Below are positions 45,605-56,830 of a stretch of 64,000 nucleotides of DNA, piece after piece. The first letter of the stretch is position 1. Every line of letters begins with the position of its first letter. The DNA comes from Hevea brasiliensis (lineage: Eukaryota > Streptophyta > Magnoliopsida > Malpighiales > Euphorbiaceae). The notes under the pieces were generated by a model that worked only from the letters and a program-made list of their open reading frames with translations, ran no database searches and had not been told where the DNA came from. A program made the translations under genes and the position numbers. Where the stretch lies: NCBI RefSeq assembly GCF_030052815.1, contig NC_079509.1:50644818-50708817 (forward strand), given 5' to 3'.

Positions 45605-48555
45605 TTCAATTTATCAATTACAACTGAATATTTAAAGTAATTCCAGCAATTAATGAAAATAAATATTAATTTCAATAGAATCAAATATACATAAATCCTA
45701 ATTGAAATCATAATTATTTATTATTCAAAAACCGTTCTTTATCTCACTAACTCTGCAAGACTAATCCGAAAGGGCCATCTTCGGGGCGATTCTAACTCCC
45801 TATGGTCGGGGAGGTCGAATCATCGTGCACAGTACACAACACAATAATGAAACTTTCGAAAAGGCCAACGAATAACTTAGATCTAACCTCTAATAAGAGG
45901 AGAATCTAAGCCTGTGCACATACCATGGTATTCAAAACAAAACAAAGCTAACTCCATTGTCTCCTTAACAAATGAGAGAGATGGGTAATAACCTAATTAA
46001 GCATCTATAGTGAGATGGGTGATAAAATAATATCATAAATCTTTTTGTTCTTTTTGTGAGCATAAATCATAACACAATTCGATTCAATGTCAATTTCAAT
46101 ATCCCATAATTTTATGCTCATTACAATTTAAAACAAATTTTATCCATTTCCCATGTCAAGTATATTTCAATCAAAATTTTTGTAAAGCTAATTTTATTCA
46201 ATTCATGATAAAATTAAATCATAACTAATTTCATTTTCCAAAACTAAACTCGTTCATATCATAACACATTTCACTAATTGTTGAGATAAATTCAATATTT
46301 GATAAACATAATACAATAAGAAATAAAATCATTTAGTCAAAAGACATGAAGAAACATAATCAATAAAAACACTAGTTGTGCACAAACCTCTTTATTGACT
46401 AATTTACTCCACCTTTTGGTTTTTCCTTGAAGATCTATTTCTAGTCTCTTTTTAAACTGAAACACACAGTTTACAGTGTTTCAGTACCATATCTCATAGT
46501 AAATCCATTAATTTATTTCATACCTACTTAGTTGTAACCTTAATTTTGCTTAAATTGGTATCCTTTGAATTTTGTATTTTGGAGTTATTATTCATTGCAC
46601 TATTCAAGTCAAAATATTGACTTTTTCCTACTAAATAGGTTTATTAATTCTAATTGCACTCATATACCACATTTTGAGTCATGTTTTTGTTGGCATTAAT
46701 TGCCAAATTCAATTCAAAGTCTATTAGGGTTAAATCTCAAAATTTCAATTTTGGGTTACTTGTTTGTAATGTTCCATTGGTCTACCTACAATGGAAATTT
46801 GGTCAACTTTCCCTCATTAAAGTTGTTCCTTAATATCTTATCTTTAATTTCCTTTTTGAATCACTCCATTTGGAGTTTTGTAACTCAAGTTATGGCCATT
46901 TTCCTAAGGCTGGCTGGATTTGTATCTACCAGTGCAGCGATTTTTGTTCTGCCAGTTTTAGGCAACCAACTTTGGGTGGCAAAATGACTTGGTTATGGGC
47001 AGAAATTGGGTTGTGTTCTTCATAAAAGTTGTAGTACTATGTCATATCTTTTCAATGCCACAAAAATCATGTCATTTAGACCTACCTAGACCAAGTTATG
47101 GCAACATTGTTCATTTGGTCATTTTTATACAGTGGCAGTGCATATTACCCAAATTTGACCTAATTGTTCACTAACTTAGAGTCACTTTCTGAGCATGGTT
47201 TCTACATGAAAAATATGTCATTATGTGTCTATTTTCATTTTCAATTGGCCTCACACCAATTGGAGTGGTAGAATTACAGTTTTGGTCCCTGAAAGGGACC
47301 TAGGTCAGGTTGTCCAAGATTGGACCCCTACCTATCTGAATTTGGTTTTACTTCTAGCCATTCAAACACATCCTAATTTGTCTCAATTGACCATTTTGAG
47401 TCTCATTTAGGTCAAAGTACATCAATTTACCAATTTCTCAATTTTTTCCCCCAAACCCTAGAGGTTAAGAACCCTAATTTTTCTACTTAATTCAATTGAT
47501 GCAATTAAAGTGTATAAGCATCATCTACACCCTAAATCAAGTTTAATTACACCTTTAATTGCATCAAAATCAATCAAACCCTAACTTCCTTACATTGGCC
47601 AAAATTCATGTGGATGGGGATGAGCATGATTTGTTTCATTTGTTTATCAATTTCTAGTGTAATTTAACTACTTAATCATGAATTAAAGCATAAATTTGAA
47701 AACTAACCACTAACCTCTTGGTAGCTCTTTCACTCTTCCAATTCCCACTTCCTTTTTGAATTTTTCTCTTCTACTCCTCTTGCCAAAGCTTGATTATAGG
47801 TTTTTAACTATGAAATTTAGGGGATTTATGGGTTAAATTCAAGCTTTAAAAGCTTGAAAAATATGGCTATGGAGGAAAACTAAAGAGAGAAGAGAGGATG
47901 AGGAGAGGGACGGCAACTAGAAAATGAAGATGACCATTTTTTTGTTTTTAATTTTATGTATTTATCTTGCTTTTTGACTTAGTAAAAAATTAGAATAATT
48001 AAATTTTATTTTTGACATCATGGGTGAGGTCACTAAGATGAGGTCATAATTCATTTTCTTTTCTTTTTCCTTTTTCTTTTATTTTTCCATAGTTCTTTAA
48101 TTTAATTTTATATTCCGAAATTTTCATTTCTCTTATTTTATTTCACAATTAGATCATGAGTCACCTCCAGGGGTGAATTGACCAATTTGCCCCTCTCCAG
48201 TTTGATTTGGTTTGCAAGTAATTCGACATTTCTTTCGGAACCCTGACCTAATTATTTGACCTACTTATCAGCTCTTTTCCGTGATTTTCTCTTTTCCACT
48301 AGGTTCGCGATAGTCCTTAGGACTGCGGCGTCATAATTTCCCATTCAAAATTAGGGTTAGGACTGATCTCACAGTCACTTCCCGATTTAACTTTTTATGC
48401 TTGTTTTCTTTATTTATATTTTTTCTTCTTATAACTGTTATTTATTTTTATCTATGACTTTTCTGGATGTCATAGTTATAGCTCTAGACATCTTGATTGT
48501 CGACGGACATCGACGCAGCGATGAAGTATGAGAGTGTCAATATGAGGGCATTACA
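45605..48555 (-). repeat. Solo LTR, right part (5' portion)
   Basis: This is 2,951 bp from the E3 duplication to the TGTAATGCCC border as read on the minus strand. No coding domain is present. It contains repeated AAATTGG/CCAATTT-type words and a few CpG sites near 48240-48520, as expected for LTR sequence. Confidence 0.75.
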
Positions 48556-48560
48556 TTTCT

Positions 48561-49770
48561 AATAAGAAAAAAAATATATTTAAAAATGGATTTTTTTTTT
48601 ATTTTAGATTAATGAAAAAAATAGAAATAATTTATTTTTAAATTATTTATTTTGAATTCATTTCAAAAAGTAAATTTTGAATAAAATAATAAATTGCTAC
48701 TTAAAAATATAATATAAATACTATTACTAATACTATAAAAATAAATATAAAGATATTAAAAAGAAAATTACTAATAAAAAAATAGAAATGAAAATTTGTC
48801 ACTAATACAAATTATAATAAAATATTAGAAAATAAATTGCTAAAATATTTAAAATAAATTACTAACAAAAAATAGATTATTACTAAAAATAATATAAAAA
48901 TATTATTAACAATTACAAATAAAAATAAATTAATCAAAATTTGCCATAATTGTATTATAATAAAATTTACTAAAAAATAAATTAATAATAAAAATTAAAG
49001 TGGGAGAAAGAGTTATGAATAAAAATAAAAAAGAAAAAAGATGAGAGAAAAATGAAATAAAAGAAAATGACAGAAAATGGAAAAATGAGAAAAATGAAAT
49101 AAAAAAAATTATTGATACAAAAAATAAAATAAAAATGAAGTGAAAGATAAAAGAAAGAAAATGAAATAAATGGATGGAAGAATGAAATGAGAGAAAAATA
49201 AATGAAAAAAAAGATTAATAAAAAGGAAAAAAATAAGAGAAAAATGACATGAAAAAATAAATGAAAAGAACGAGAAAGAAATAAAAGGAAATGGAGGAAA
49301 TAGTGAAATGAGAGAAAAAAAAAAAAAAAAAGAATGAATGAATGAATGAGTAAAATGAGGAAGGAGAAGTCTTTTAATAAGCAATTTAGAAATGGACTGT
49401 AACATCCATTTCTAATTGGAAAAAAAAAAGTGGGATTTCACTCCACAAATTTAAAATGAATTTTTGAATATGTTTCTAAATTTTAAATGAATTTTTGATT
49501 TTATTTTTAAATTTGAAACAGAATAAAAATAAAATTTTATGTCTATTTCTTAATTAAACAAACAAAAATGAGATATTTCCCACCATAAAATTTTAAAGTA
49601 CATAATATATTTAGAAATGGATTTTAAAAACTATTTTTAAATTTAGGGAAAAAAAATGCAAGCTATTTTTCTTCACAATCTTCCAATAATTTAGAAATGG
49701 ATTAAAAACGATTTTTGAATTTTGTTTCTTATTTTAAAGTTTTCCGTTCTGCGTCACAAAAGTGTTTAAA
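48561..49770. other. AT-rich flank with AGAAATGGA/TCCATTTCT inverted words; possible CACTA remnant
   Basis: AGAAATGGAnnn...TCCATTTCT pairs occur on both sides of the solo LTR (34761-34785 and 49385-49412). Further AGAAATGGATT words lie at about 49614 and 49690. Multiple short inverted copies of a motif near the ends are typical of CACTA (En/Spm) subterminal regions. No CACTA terminus, transposase or 3-bp duplication was identified, so this is tentative. Confidence 0.25.
49005..49375 (+). repeat. Purine-rich (A/G) tract
   Basis: About 370 bp are made almost wholly of A and G on the plus strand, built from units like GAGAAAAATGAAATAAAAGAAAATG. It is degenerate low-complexity DNA. The Phe/Ser-rich open frame on the opposite strand is a by-product of the composition. 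Confidence 0.85.
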
Positions 49771-50820
49771 CTACAAAAAAAAAAAAATAAAGTGAATACA
49801 TAAAATATTAATATTTACATGATTCACCCTTTTCACATACTGCTACATTCATATGCAAGCCATCTTTCACTATCATCAATAATAGATCATCTCTTACAAG
49901 CTCAAATTATACTATACATTAGTTAGTTCTCTCAATTTCCTCTAAATATAATTCAACATATTTATTAACTTAATTGCTACACTACAAAGGTCGTTTTCAA
50001 CTACATCGGTAAAAACCCTCTCACCAATAGATAAAAATTTTTTCCTTTTGAATCTATGTCATTTCTCCACCTTAAATCGAAATCTCTCTCCATTGTAATG
50101 GGCAAGAGCACATTATCAATGGACAGAGTTAAACCCTCAGCAATTGGCAAAGCCCTTCTCTACAATGAGCGATAGCCCTATTTCATGAGCTCAAAGTCAC
50201 TCTCCATGAATAAAGCCAAATAACATTTTAACTATTCTTTTATTTATAGTGTTAATTCTCCCAATCCTATTCTAATTAGAAATCTCACCCAATTTAGAAA
50301 TAATACTAAAATAAGAGTTCTATTCTATATATGAAATATACTTCATCCTATTGAGAAATATTTTTTTTACTCAAATTAAAAAAATATCTTCTTAATCAAT
50401 TAAGATTTTGAGTCATAAATTTAATATTTTCTTTTATATCTCTACAATTTGCAAAAGCTCATTGTGGCTGCAAATACTGAAAAATGTGGTTAAGGGACCA
50501 ACATCACTGTGGGAGCACAAGGGGCATTAACTCTAGTTGGGGTCAAGCCACCTATGTTTTTCTCCACTACTTCGACCGAAAAAAACAAGTCGCTTGGTTT
50601 ACCTCAAAATGACAAGTCGTTTTGCTTCATGCTCCAGCCTCCTGTGTAACTGGGCGCGAGATTATTTAATCAGCATGAAGCGTCATGTGGTCAACAGTCA
50701 ACTTTTCATTTTTTTCATTTTTTCTAGAAATTTTAAAAATTCGTTTAAGAATTTCACAGTGCTCAAAAAAAATTACAAAACTAGTGCCAATATTCCAAAT
50801 TATTTTCATATGCACTTTGA
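49771..50820. other. Spacer without a recognisable gene
   Basis: AT-rich to mixed sequence with no supported gene. The 129-codon open frame from 50537 is rich in Phe, Lys and Asn after its first 40 residues and lacks any recognised motif; I do not support it as a gene. Confidence 0.3.
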
Positions 50821-50876
50821 AAAAATTTGGAATATTGCATGTAACATAAAAATTTGGAATATTGCATGTAACATAT
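50821..50876. repeat. Two-copy tandem repeat, about 27 bp
   Basis: The unit TTTGGAATATTGCATGTAAC, with flanking A residues, occurs twice head to tail. Confidence 0.9.
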
Positions 50877-50929
50877 TTTTCCCATGTAAAATTTTGACAA
50901 ATGGAAATTATACTGATGAGATTTGAATC

Positions 50930-50996
50930 CCGCGTCTATTCTTAGAAAGCTTCACTTTTACCACTAGACTAAGGCATTTATTATCTCCTTTAAAAC
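50930..50996 (-). repeat. tRNA-derived (SINE-like) fragment
   Basis: On the minus strand GCCTTAGTCTAGTGGTAAAA resembles a pol III A box, and GGGATTCAAATC, about 35 nt further, a degenerate B box. It lacks a foldable acceptor stem, so it is not an intact tRNA gene. Related sequence occurs at 54898-55540 and 63308-63350. Confidence 0.4.
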
Positions 50997-50999
50997 TCT

Positions 51000-51606
51000 G
51001 AGTAATAGAAATAATTGCAATAATATTATATAATAATTATTTAATTAAAAATTTTTAAAAAATTCATACAAGTGAGTCCTTATCTTTTTAATGCTATTTT
51101 CGGATCACTAAGTGAGTATAGTCAAACCTTAAATAATCTAAAACTAATAACGGATATGAGGTCGGCGGCCTTGTAGCAGCTACTTCAATACTCAAGTTGA
51201 GAGTGTCTGCAATGTGTTAAGAAAGCAATGCAATAAAAAAAGTATTGGAATAAATATGAAAACGTACCTAAATAGGTATTGAAAGCCTTTTTATATAATG
51301 AAATGGGATATCCCAACGTAATCCTTTGAATTCTATTGATTAATATCGAGCTGTATGCTATTAGATGATATAAAACTATATCCCGTTAATATGATTCTCG
51401 GTGATAATCTCACTTACCATTCTTAGCAGTTGTCCTGTTCATATCATATTGAGTTCGTTTTTATTGAATTCTATCTTGACACTAGCCAAATGATCTTACC
51501 GATCTTTTCGTGTTTGGGATTGATGTCCTTGAGTTTACACAAGATCGCCATTTTAAGTTCTATCTTCCTTTTAGATTCAATTTTTATTCAGTCAGATCAG
51601 ACTAAT
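51000..51606. other. Spacer without a recognisable gene
   Basis: AT-rich; no gene, repeat border or RNA was recognised. Confidence 0.3.
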
Positions 51607-51838
51607 AGCCTGTTTAGCATTGAATTTTGAAGGCTGAAATTATTTTTCTAAATAAAAGTATAATTTTAGATGCTGTTAAAAAAAATAATTTAAAAAAAGC
51701 TGTTTTGTTATTTTAGTATTCTTATAACTAAAACTGATCAAATTTAATTTTTAATTATTTTTTAATACTTTCTAACTAGTATATTTAAAAAAGTGATTTT
51801 CTCAACGGCAGTTTCAATCGCAATATCAAATGGGCCCT
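51607..51838. mobile_element. MITE (hAT-like)
   Basis: About 230 bp has inverted ends: GCCTGTTTAGCATTG at the left and, on the reverse strand at the right, GGGCCCATTTGATATTGCG followed by matching CTG...AAA words. The GGnnCnnTTTGnnATTG-type terminus is common in plant hAT MITEs. No clean 8-bp duplication was found. Confidence 0.5.
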
Positions 51839-52324
51839 AAATGAGTTCAGCCTAATAGAGATCGGACCGAATCATAGAGTGGACTATATCAATTGATGCT
51901 CACCATCATTCTTCCATAAATCAAGCAAATGTACATGAAGACTAAGATAATTTGAAGGGCTAATGGTAAATAAAGTCAAATTCTTCTACAAATTTGTAAT
52001 ATAACTTGTTTTAATTTTCGCCAATTTTATTCAATTATTTGCAATTTTATTTAATGGAGTAAAATTAAAATACAAATTATATAAAATATTTTTATCTGTG
52101 AAAGAAAAACAATTTAAATGAGGCAAAAAAAATCCCTAAAAGAAAATCTTGAGTAAGCTCGCAGGAACATCTATTGTCACTATGACTTGGCATTAGATAA
52201 TTATCCATTTATGTTAGAATTAAAACTACGGGCGGAGAAGGCTGGTGGAGCGAAGGCCAGTGGAGGAAACTGAAAGAAGGAAAATGCAAAATTGTAAAAT
52301 CATATTTTTTATTTTATTTTATTT

Positions 52325-52328
<4 letters not shown>
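51839..52328. other. Spacer without a recognisable gene
   Basis: No supported gene or repeat border. Confidence 0.3.

Positions 52329-52387
<59 letters not shown>
52329..52387. repeat. (AAT)n microsatellite
   Basis: About 19 uninterrupted AAT/TAA triplets. Confidence 0.97.
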
Positions 52388-52388
<1 letters not shown>

Positions 52389-53572
52389 TGAGATAAATTC
52401 TTTATTAGCATCATTTTTTTATAGTTTTCTTAATCCTTCATGCAAGCATTTTACATGAGTTGCTCATCACACTGATGAGTATTTAGCCATTAGACTATAG
52501 ACAAAGCTATATAATGGGGGGTGGGCTAATTGACCCACTTAATTTTTTAAAATTAAAAAATTGCTATAAATATTATGCATTGAATTTTTAATATGATTCA
52601 TTAAAATATTATTTTAACCCTTTAAAATTTTTATAATATTATTATATTTAATAAATTTAGACTTGTTTCACTCTATACTCTATTATTTAATCTTTTAAAA
52701 TAAATAATAAAATATTAAAAATATCAAAGTAAAACTCTAAAAGACATGGCTATCTTTTTTCTCTATAATTCTTTCTTTATTATTTTCATCTCTTTTCTTT
52801 ATCATATTCGTAGAATCATAATTTTTTCTTTTTTTAATTTTTCTTTTTTTTTATTTTTTTATTTTTAACAAATTTAACTTCATAAGTTTTATTTTATTTT
52901 ATTTTTTTTTTTATGAAATTGACGTTGATTTGTCTATTACAATTTGCAACAACTACTAGTGTTGAAATGCCATTTTATACCATGATTATTATTAACATTC
53001 AATTGTGAAACGAAAAATTAGTTGTTGAATAATTCTTTCAATATATATATATATATATATGAAAATTTATTATTTTATTAAATTAATTTTTCTACTCAAT
53101 TATTATTATGCATTAAAAATTTACATGCATTATTATATTTTTTTCCAAATAAATAATTTATTATTGGATATAATATTTTTCTCTGAATTAAATAAAATAA
53201 AAAAATTATAACTTCATTGACTGGCTTAAAGCTTAATTTTACTTATGTACTTCTTAGAAAAATTTAATTTAATTTATTTATAACTTTTTATTCAAATTAA
53301 CTTAAAAGATTTAATTTGAGCTCGGTTAAGCTAAAAAAACAAAGAGATCAAGTTTCTTAATTCTTAAGTTTAAATCAAGAAATTTAGTTGAAAAATCAAA
53401 AAATTAAACTTTTTCATTTAAATAAAAAAATAAAAAATAGTATAAATTTTAATTTTTATATAAAATTAAATTTAAAATAAAATTTTAAATTAATTTAAAT
53501 AAAAAAAATTAAAATTAAATTAAATTTCTCAGTAAATATTAGAGCGAAATTGAATCTCTTACCATTTTTCTG
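52388..53572. other. AT-rich spacer
   Basis: Poly-T and poly-A rich sequence with a short TA run at 53041-53060. No gene seen. Confidence 0.3.
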
Positions 53573-53695
53573 TCTCCACTCCTGCATTAGACCAAGCAAA
53601 TACTCATGGCTTGCTTCATTATATAGCTCAGCTACTATTAGAATGCGATGGTTACGAGCCTTTGATTCACTTTTCTCCAATGTATTTGGACTCTA
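53573..53695 (-). pseudogene. Possible isolated exon
   Basis: On the minus strand, about 40 codons (LEKSESKARNHRILIVAELY, then NEASHEYLLGLMQEWRQKN) end directly at a good donor, G|GTAAGAG (53572 downward). The amino-acid composition is protein-like and stands out in AT-rich DNA. The start and any acceptor are unclear, and no other exon was found nearby. I do not recognise the protein. It could be a captured gene fragment or a remnant of a lost gene. Confidence 0.35.
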
Positions 53696-54897
53696 ATTCA
53701 CTGTGGATGTTGTCGATTTGACACTATTGCAATCAAAAGAGTTGTAATAGAAGATTCATAGAAGATTCAATTAAAGCTTATTCACATTTTTAAAACGTGA
53801 TCAATTACCAGCTGGGTTTGAACAACTAAAGTTTTCTTCAGTCACTTTACGACTTTTGCCGTTTCACATTATAATTTGGCTCAATTGTCACGCGCTAATT
53901 ATATGTTTTATTTATTAAATTTATTTTTTTGTCTTTATTAAATATAACTACTAGGGTTGAATATTAACTATTTTAATCTGTCTTATTTTTAATTTATTTT
54001 AATTATTTATTATATATATATATTATATTTTAATACAGAATAATTGTAAAAAAAATACTTGAAAATTATTGTATAAGCTTTGGGTATGTGTGTATAAGCG
54101 TGGCAGGTGCACCGTTCGGTCGGCAATTACTTAAACGTGTGTGCTTGTACAATAAGTCTTATATATATATAAAACTTGAAAATTTTTGTAATTTTATCTC
54201 ATATTATGAAAATTACAAATTAATTAAAAGAGTTAAAATTAAACTATATCTTACGCAATATATTATTGATGATAAACCTTAATTTTTTTACTTGAATTCA
54301 AAATAAAATAAATAATTATATTATAATTAAGATAAAATTCATTTAATTTAATTGAATTCCATTTAAAATAGAATTAAATTTAATTTTTATTGTTAATTTT
54401 CATGGCGGATGGAAAATTATTTTACAGTTGCAAAATTAATGGTAAATTTTTGTCATCTGATCATTATAATATAAAAACAGAGATGTGAAAGAAATTTAAA
54501 GCAGAATTTAAAAAACAAAATGTAATGGTAAAGTTTTGCTGTCTCTTTTTACTGGTAAATTTTCATTTATAGTTTTTTTAAATATTATAAATAATAAAAA
54601 AAATTTAAATATATTTTTATTCATTCATAAATTTACTTCTATATTATAAATACACTATAAATTTAGATTATATACATTAAATTTTCATTTCATTTCATAA
54701 TTTAAATTTAAATAAATATATATTCACATTCCACAATATCAAAAAAATTATAATTTTATTAATATTATTTCTAAATCATGTCATTTCGTATGGTTAATTT
54801 ATCTCATATTTATTTATTTATTTATTTATTTTGAAATGTATCTGATATTTATTTATCATTTCAAAAATTAGATGCAATAATATGAATTGTGATTTTT
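53696..54897. other. AT-rich spacer
   Basis: No gene supported. Short open frames such as 54088-54282 are rich in Lys, Ile and Tyr and have no motif. Confidence 0.3.
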
Positions 54898-55540
54898 TTT
54901 TAAATGATCAAGTAAATAGAGACTCGAACTTAAGTCTATCAATTTTTTTTTTAAAGGATCGAGTAAATAGGGAATCGAACTTAAGTCTTTCAAGTAATAA
55001 TGGCAACGGGTTAAATTTTTATGGATATCCGATCCGATCATACCCTAACAAAACATATTTGAGTAGTATATAATCAGATTTTAGATGAGTTTGGATTTGA
55101 TATTTAATATCTTTGATGGGTTCGGTCAAGTTCGAATTTTATATGTTGGATATATATATATTACCCAAACTCAATTTTATAAATATTCATTAAATATAAA
55201 ATATATATTTTTATAATAATGTTTATAATATTTTATGAAGTTATTAAAATTTTAAAATATAAATTATTACTAAAAATAATTTTTTTATGTATATTTTTAA
55301 TTAAAATATATAGAATTAAATAGGTTTAAATATTTTCTGAATATTAATAATCGGGTTTGAAATGGATTCGGGTAGTTAAAAATAAATTTTAATCGACTTC
55401 AGAACAGGTTTGAATTTTAAGAATATTATTTAGGCTTAAATTCGGATAGGGTAATTTTCACGAGTACTCACCCATTGTCATCCTTACTATCAAGTAAATA
55501 ATATATTTTTAGCCACTAAACTAAGTTAAGAGAATTATAA
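54898..55540 (-). repeat. tRNA-derived (SINE-like) repeat, split by a hAT-like MITE
   Basis: On the minus strand, TTAGTTTAGTGGCTAAAAAT (about 55512-55531, A-box-like) leads through TATTATTTACTTGA into the MITE. It continues beyond it as AAGACTTAAGTTCGATTCCC (B-box-like, about 54970-54990). A second partial copy of the B-box part lies at about 54903-54930. Removing the MITE and one 8-bp duplication restores a continuous repeat similar to 63308-63350. Confidence 0.45.
54998..55489. mobile_element. hAT-type MITE with 8-bp target duplication
   Basis: This is a 492-bp element. The left end is TAATGGCAACGGG and the right end CCCATTGTCATCCTTACTA, an imperfect terminal inverted repeat of the TAGGGATGGCAACGGG type. 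TCAAGTAA is duplicated at 54990-54997 and 55490-55497. The interior contains the GGGTTCGG/GGATTCGGGT-like words usual in this family, and no gene. The 8-bp duplication supports the hAT superfamily. Confidence 0.8.
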
Positions 55541-56180
55541 AATTTTTGTGTATTATACTTTAATTTTTAAAGGTAATTATACCTAAATATTATTATGTTA
55601 TAATACAAACTTGTCTCTTCTCGATACGAATTAGGTATTCATAAAAATCATTTTATTTAAATTTAAATTTAATTAATATTTTAACATTTGAATTTATCTC
55701 AAATTTGATTAAAATTTATGTTAAACTGTTAAATTTATTTAATTGTATATATTTTAATTAATAATTTATATGAAATATATATTTATTAATAATTTATATT
55801 TTAAAATTTTAATAATTTTATAAAATATTTAAATTTTATTTATTTAAAAATATAGTATATAAAATTAAATAATATAACTATAAGTGATATATTTTATATT
55901 AAATTAAACGATAAAATTATGACTTGATTTTTTAAGAAGTAAACGATAAAATTAGTTACAAGAGAAACAGACGGACCACAGAAGCACGCAACATAGGGTT
56001 AATATAATAAGCAAAAGTCCAAAACGAACGCGCCTCACTTAGAATTTGTACATATACGCCACAATACGAGTACATATACTTCAGTTTTCTAAAAGGCAGT
56101 CGAGAAGGCGCGTACATTACAAACAAAGAAGCTTCTTGGAAAATCGTTGGGCCTATTTTTTATCTATGGGTAAAAGAATA

Positions 56181-56183
<3 letters not shown>
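55541..56183. other. AT-rich spacer
   Basis: No gene supported; a less AT-rich island at 55970-56150 carries no recognised motif. Confidence 0.3.

Positions 56184-56246
<63 letters not shown>
56184..56246. repeat. (TA)n microsatellite
   Basis: About 31 TA units. A short open frame upstream runs into it and ends in Tyr-Ile repeats; that frame is an artefact. Confidence 0.97.
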
Positions 56247-56248
<2 letters not shown>

Positions 56249-56339
56249 TCAATCAATTTAAATAAAATATTTGTTCAACAACATACAGCATTATCCAATA
56301 AAAAATAAAAGGATACAAACGTTCCCGGTTGAATCTGGA

Positions 56340-56830
56340 CCATCAACGAGTCTTTAGGCTCCTCCGTAAGTGATGTATGTGTGCGTGGATTTATAAGCGT
56401 TATCAAAGCTTTTTTCAATTAACAATTATTTGAGAGTGAGCGTTGATATAATAAGTATTGTATTTTTGTGTATTTATGAAAGAAAAAAGTAAATCTTAAG
56501 GGTTGAGGCTGATTCTCAATATGATCCAATAATTTAAAGAGGTCTGTGAGTTAGTGAGAGTGTTCAATGAGTTTGAGCTTTCGAGCTCTCACATCGATTG
56601 TAAATGTGTGTATATATAAATTCATAAGTATTGTTAAGATTTTTTTAATTGAGAATGGAGTCGATCTTGGGGATGAGCCTTATGAGAAATTTGATCTTGA
56701 TTGAGGCGGGATATCGGCACCATTTCAGAGTGGTATCAGGCGCCATGTGATGCGAATTTACTCTTGAGGTCAGTGTGATGGGTCAGTACTGGGGGACCGA
56801 CCTTATGAAGAATTTAGCGCGCTGACTGGA
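56340..56830 (+). mobile_element. Possible TRIM/LTR remnant with tRNA-iMet-like primer site
   Basis: Two related segments in direct orientation, about 56360-56450 and 56585-56665, share TGTGTG...ATAAnnnTTATnAAnnTTTTTTnAATT. GCTCTCACATCGATTG precedes the second, close to the CCCACATCG motif often seen in short plant LTRs. GTGGTATCAGGCGCC at about 56732 resembles the initiator-Met primer site. There is no coding region and the borders are not fixed, so the call is tentative. Confidence 0.35.

Larger units (their letters stand above)
34786..48555 (-). mobile_element. Solo LTR of an unrelated retrotransposon, split by E3
   Basis: The left end reads TGTCACACCC at 34786 and the right end GGGCATTACA at 48555. 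The 5-bp duplication TTTCT flanks both (34781-34785 and 48556-48560). Removing E3 and one copy of its TTCAA duplication leaves about 3,838 bp without any gag or pol, so this is best read as a solo LTR in minus orientation. It would be formed by recombination between the two LTRs of a long-LTR gypsy-type element. The sequence differs from the Tekay LTRs in this window. The right part (45605-48555) has unremarkable AT-rich LTR-like sequence; open frames inside it (for example 46700-46987) are not genes. Confidence 0.8.

Noticed and set aside
46700..47410. Three open frames in the right half of the solo LTR
   Set aside because: Hydrophobic, motif-free translations inside a non-coding LTR; no splice or promoter support.
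49109..49405. 98-codon Phe/Ser-rich open frame on the minus strand
   Set aside because: Direct product of the purine-rich tract on the other strand.
50537..50926. 129-codon open frame
   Set aside because: Contains the 27-bp tandem repeat and AT-driven Phe/Lys/Asn composition; no recognised domain.
50930..50996. Functional tRNA gene
   Set aside because: Only box-like words are present; no acceptor stem, anticodon arm or terminator that folds into a cloverleaf.
56046..56246. Open frame ending in Tyr-Ile repeats
   Set aside because: The C-terminal third is the (TA)n microsatellite; no motif upstream.
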